From contig CAKVLL010000050.1 in NCBI GenBank assembly GCA_934757255.1, forward strand, positions 1 to 7,370: a stretch of 7,370 bases of DNA, given 5' to 3'. Below, piece after piece: positions 4,674 to 7,370 of the stretch (position 1 is its first letter; each line of letters starts with the position of its first letter). This stretch comes from an uncultured Candidatus Melainabacteria bacterium (GTDB lineage Bacteria; Cyanobacteriota; Vampirovibrionia; Gastranaerophilales; Gastranaerophilaceae). The notes beneath the pieces were generated by a model. It was not told the DNA's origin, did not search any database, and saw nothing but the letters and a program-made list of their open reading frames with translations. The position numbers and the translations under genes were made by a program.

Positions 4674-6536
4674 TTATTTTGCCTTACCGTATTGTTCAAT
4701 TTTAGCTTCATATAAATGGTTGTAATAAGCTTTTGCGTCTTTAGCGCGATATGCTGGATTTACTTTTTTATCCTTAGTAATTTTTGCTTCTGCTTTATTA
4801 ATAATATCTATAATATCTTTAACTTCAAACATTCTTGATTTATCAGCATTGCGTTTTTTTAGTAGATAATTTACTAGCTTTCTATTGTTTCCATTTATTT
4901 TGGTGTACAAATTAAGCGCGTCTTTATTTGCAGAGTTGCTTTTTAGTTTGCCAACTAATTTATCAGTTTTTCTTGTGTCTGCAATAGAAGCGAATATTTC
5001 CGGTAGCATGTTTAGTCTTATTTTTGTTGCGTTTTTGTGGAATTCTTCTTGTTGTTTTTCAAAAGTTTTATTTCCAATTTTAGTTTTTACAAAGTTGGTA
5101 ACTTTTTCTCCAAGAAGTTGTTTTTTTATTTTTTTATTTACAAAATTTATTTCTGGTTTTGTATATGTTTTTTTCTTAGATTGAATAATTTCTTTTTCTG
5201 TTTCTTGTGTTTCCAAATTTGGTTTTACGTTGTTATTGGTAGATTTTATAGAATTAGATTTATTAACAAGGTTAGGATGTTTCATTTCAAAAAACATGTT
5301 TTTAAGTTTATTTACATAATTTTCAAATTTTATATATGTTTTATTAAGAATTGTTCTTCTTTTTTTGAAACCATATTTAATTCTATTTCTGTTTTCAGCA
5401 CGTGAAAATTCTGTTTCAAAGAAAGGATTTGTAATATTATTTTGTAGAGTATTTAATCTTTCTTCGCCTTGTGTTTTTGAAATTATATTCCAAGCATTTT
5501 TTCTGAAGATATTTAGTTTATATGTTGGAATATTGTTCAATAAATCATTTAAATCTTTTAGATTAAGACTATAATTTAATTCCGGAAGAGAATTTTTTAT
5601 AAATTTGTTTGCATATTTATCTGAATCAAGAATTTTATATAGTTTGGCTAGTTCAGTTAAATTTGTATTTTTTGCATTATTATTTTTGTGTAGGGATGGC
5701 ATGTATATATCTAATAAATTCCTACGTAGTATAAAATTTTTTTTGTTTGTTGTTGTAATGATATCAATTATATCTTTATCATTGCCGGCTTCAAGTGTTT
5801 TTAGTGGTAAAGATATATTATTGTTAATAATTTTTGCAATAGCTTCATTTTGAGCAGAGTGGTGTTTTGCAAAAATATCACGGTTCAAAATATTAGTTTC
5901 GTAGTTAAAAGGGTATGAAGCTTTTAATATTTCTTTTTGTAGTACATTATCGTAATGTTTTCTATCGAAAGTTTTATTTGTAAATTTAGCATCTAATTTA
6001 CTTACTGCAAAATTTACATTTTTATGTAATTTTAAGTAAGATTTAATATCATCAAAATGTTGAACGTATTCTTTTATATGTGGAGATTCTAATAATTCAG
6101 GTATCAATGTATTATTTTTAGGACGATCATGGTGAAAAATTTCTTCATTTACTTTTTCAACAAATTTTAATTTTTTTTCATTATTACCGGTTGCGGTGAA
6201 AATTCTATTTAAGTTTTCAAAAGAATCTGAAAAATTTCTGATTATATAATTATGAATATCTTTTGGTTTTTTAATTTTTTCAAAAATTTTACCGACTAAA
6301 TTTATATCTTCTTTCATATCTTTGTAGAAATTGTTTCTGTTAAAGTTGTTTGCTAGAGATTCTAGAATATAAAGTTTTTTATCAGATGTATTTTTAGTTA
6401 AATCTACAATGTCATTAATGTTTTGTTTTAAAAGTAGGGAAATGTTTTGTTGAATTTTGTTTCTTTGTTGTAATGTAATTTTACGTCCTTGAAATTGTGT
6501 ATTATTTATTCCGTTTATTCTATTTATTCCATTCAT
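4674..6536 (-). CDS. Unrecognised Lys/Asn-rich helical protein, 620 aa
   Basis: I do not recognise a family. There is no signal peptide, membrane segment or obvious catalytic motif. The N-terminus carries three GIN/RIN/GIN tripeptides, then TQFQGRKI (13-20); I associate such an F-x-G-[KR] motif after a short Asn-rich leader with hypothetical proteins of Gastranaerophilales, from memory only. Residues about 20-415 look almost wholly alpha-helical, followed by a Ser/Thr/Asn/Lys-rich linker (about 417-462) and a basic helical C-terminal region (about 477-620) ending in AYYNHLYEAKIEQYGKAK. A short motif of the type TKxxxxxKKLxxL recurs near residues 46, 114, 260, 353 and 545, suggesting a degenerate helical repeat. 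Composition is visibly richer in A+T than the TPS gene. The start is ATG 6536, set by AAGGAG with a 6-nt spacer; an upstream in-frame TTG at 6560 has no such site. The gene lies 54 bp after nuoN on the same strand, with no clear terminator between. It could be a structural, scaffold or secreted effector-like protein; none of these is shown. Confidence 0.8.
   Translation of the reverse strand: MNGINRINGINNTQFQGRKITLQQRNKIQQNISLLLKQNINDIVDLTKNTSDKKLYILESLANNFNRNNFYKDMKEDINLVGKIFEKIKKPKDIHNYIIRNFSDSFENLNRIFTATGNNEKKLKFVEKVNEEIFHHDRPKNNTLIPELLESPHIKEYVQHFDDIKSYLKLHKNVNFAVSKLDAKFTNKTFDRKHYDNVLQKEILKASYPFNYETNILNRDIFAKHHSAQNEAIAKIINNNISLPLKTLEAGNDKDIIDIITTTNKKNFILRRNLLDIYMPSLHKNNNAKNTNLTELAKLYKILDSDKYANKFIKNSLPELNYSLNLKDLNDLLNNIPTYKLNIFRKNAWNIISKTQGEERLNTLQNNITNPFFETEFSRAENRNRIKYGFKKRRTILNKTYIKFENYVNKLKNMFFEMKHPNLVNKSNSIKSTNNNVKPNLETQETEKEIIQSKKKTYTKPEINFVNKKIKKQLLGEKVTNFVKTKIGNKTFEKQQEEFHKNATKIRLNMLPEIFASIADTRKTDKLVGKLKSNSANKDALNLYTKINGNNRKLVNYLLKKRNADKSRMFEVKDIIDIINKAEAKITKDKKVNPAYRAKDAKAYYNHLYEAKIEQYGKAK
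6504..6530 (-). repeat. Three tandem 9-bp units at the start of the unknown gene
   Basis: Three adjacent 9-bp units (6522-6530, 6513-6521, 6504-6512) read GGAATAAAT, AGAATAAAC, GGAATAAAT on the coding strand and encode Gly-Ile-Asn, Arg-Ile-Asn, Gly-Ile-Asn right after the initial Met-Asn. The first and third units are identical. Gain or loss of a unit would keep the frame. Confidence 0.75.
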
Positions 6537-6542
6537 TGTATA

Positions 6543-6548
6543 CTCCTT
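6543..6548 (-). promoter_or_regulatory. Strong ribosome-binding site that sets the start of the 620-aa gene
   Basis: AAGGAG on the minus strand, 6 nt before ATG 6536. It is the best Shine-Dalgarno match in the window and lies downstream of the alternative TTG at 6560, so it excludes the eight-residue N-terminal extension. Confidence 0.85.
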
Positions 6549-6590
6549 ATCTGTTTGCAATAAAGCGTCTAAAAAATTTTTTTGCTAGTT

Positions 6591-7370
6591 TTAAATATTG
6601 TATGCAATAAATCTACACAATTCAATAATTTTTTCAGGATAAATTCCAATAAGCATTGTAACGACCGTTGTTACAACAAGAACAAATTTTTGAGAAAAAT
6701 TCGCATTCAGAATTGGCACAAGAGTGTTTTTGTCACATTCTGCAAATAAAGGTAGTAGTATTTTTAAATAATAATAAAGAGCAACAACAGTTAGTAATAA
6801 TAATGTTAACAAAAATGGCACAAATATTAATCCAGAATTTGCAATTGCTGTGAATAAATAGATTTTTGCAATAAAACCTGATGTAATCGGAATTCCTGCT
6901 AAAGCTAAAATTGAAACCGCGTAAGCACCTGTTAAACCGTGACTTTTGTAAAAAATTCCTTTAAAATCTTCAACGTTCATAGAATTTTTGTCGTTGTAGA
7001 TATTTAAAAATGCAAAAGCTGAAATATTCATTAGTACGTAACATAAAAGATAAAAAATTACTGTTGATAAATTATAAACTGATACAAGACTTGCTGCTAA
7101 AAGCGCGTAAGATGAATTTGCAGACGCAGAACACGCTAAAATAACTTTAACATTTTTTTCTCTGATAGCGTAAGTATTCGCCCAAAGTGCTGTAATTAAA
7201 GATATGATTGCAACCGCAAAAGTTAGTTCAAAACTATTACTCAGAGGAAAAACCAACAGTCTGCATAAAATTCCAAAGATCGCAAGTTTTGGTATTGTTG
7301 ATAAAAACGCTAAAATTGAAGTTTCGGCTCCTTTATAAACATCAATAATCCAATTTGCAAACGGAAAGAT
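6591..7370 (-). CDS. nuoN: NADH-quinone oxidoreductase subunit N, C-terminal part (5' truncated)
   Basis: The frame is open to the window edge and ends at TAA 6591-6593, giving 259 residues of a protein of about 480. NuoN is one of the three antiporter-like proton-pumping subunits in the membrane arm of complex I. Visible family landmarks (numbered in this fragment) are PFANWIIDVYKGAE (3-16; usual form PFHxWxPDVYEGAP), FLSTIPKLAIFG (23-34) with the membrane Lys at 28, the segment NVKVILACSASANSSY (73-88), and LAGIPITSGFIAKIYLF (157-173) with the pumping-channel Lys at 169, followed by YYYLKILLPLF. Several transmembrane helices are evident. The two lysines are kept, but the His of PFHxW is Ala5 and the His usual in the SSxxHxGY segment is Asn85, so this is a divergent member. 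A TTG at 7256 is internal, not a start. Other antiporter-like subunits (NuoM, Mrp) fit less well. Upstream nuo genes would lie beyond 7370. Confidence 0.88.
   Translation of the reverse strand: MFPFANWIIDVYKGAETSILAFLSTIPKLAIFGILCRLLVFPLSNSFELTFAVAIISLITALWANTYAIREKNVKVILACSASANSSYALLAASLVSVYNLSTVIFYLLCYVLMNISAFAFLNIYNDKNSMNVEDFKGIFYKSHGLTGAYAVSILALAGIPITSGFIAKIYLFTAIANSGLIFVPFLLTLLLLTVVALYYYLKILLPLFAECDKNTLVPILNANFSQKFVLVVTTVVTMLIGIYPEKIIELCRFIAYNI

Noticed and set aside
4885..5853. Plus-strand open frames (4885-5184, 5037-5405, 5365-5574, 5605-5853)
   Set aside because: They are antisense to the 620-aa gene, overlap one another, and read as Phe-rich strings, as expected opposite Lys/Glu/Asn codons; no start signals or homology.
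6571..6583. A6T7 tract downstream of nuoN as a terminator
   Set aside because: There is no G-C-rich stem; the palindrome is a run of A followed by T and would not form a stable hairpin. Co-transcription with the next gene stays open.
6668..6853. Plus-strand open frame of 61 codons
   Set aside because: It lies opposite the nuoN coding region and has a low-complexity Gln-rich translation.
7254..7256. TTG as the start of a 221-aa membrane protein
   Set aside because: The same frame continues to the window edge with recognisable NuoN sequence including the DVY motif.
1..7370. tRNA, rRNA, CRISPR array, insertion sequence, att site or riboswitch
   Set aside because: I looked for cloverleaf-like segments, regularly spaced direct repeats, transposase motifs and long structured leaders and saw none; the only gaps over 100 bp are 1201-1337 and 3366-3478, both accounted for by transcription signals.

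Overview
The window is an A+T-rich bacterial segment with six protein genes, two of them cut by the window edges. I think it comes from a Gram-negative-type (diderm) gut bacterium, most plausibly the non-photosynthetic cyanobacterial relatives (Melainabacteria/Gastranaerophilales). This rests on the mix of a flagellar export-gate gene, a two-partner-secretion exoprotein, a complex I membrane subunit and an Asn/Lys-rich lineage-type protein with an N-terminal F-x-G-R motif. The taxon is inference from memory of such genomes and was not tested.

Layout, left to right. The last 101 codons of flhA (plus strand) converge with a GT2-like glycosyltransferase on the minus strand. Next is a 137-bp gap holding a strong hairpin terminator and an extended -10 promoter, both serving the minus strand. 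Then comes a 675-aa secreted filamentous-haemagglutinin-type (TPS) protein, minus strand. A 113-bp divergent promoter region separates it from a small GtrA-type membrane protein (plus strand), which converges with a YkuE-like membrane-anchored metallophosphoesterase (minus strand). Upstream of the phosphoesterase lie a 620-aa protein of unknown function and the C-terminal 259 codons of nuoN, all on the minus strand, so nuoN, the unknown gene and the phosphoesterase are read in the same order and may be partly co-transcribed.

Functionally, the central genes look like cell-surface or envelope biology: an exported beta-helix protein, a glycosyltransferase, a lipid-linked-sugar (GtrA) protein and an envelope phosphoesterase. 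The edges are fragments of housekeeping or motility operons (flhA, nuoN). I cannot show that the surface genes form one pathway; each seems to have its own transcription signals.

The points most worth a second look are: (1) the large unrecognised helical protein, in which I see about five degenerate copies of a short motif; (2) two genes without Shine-Dalgarno sites that each have a -10 box ending exactly 6 nt before the ATG, suggesting leaderless mRNAs; (3) a perfect palindrome containing TACANNTGTA on the gtrA-like promoter; and (4) a divergent NuoN that lacks two histidines usual in the family.
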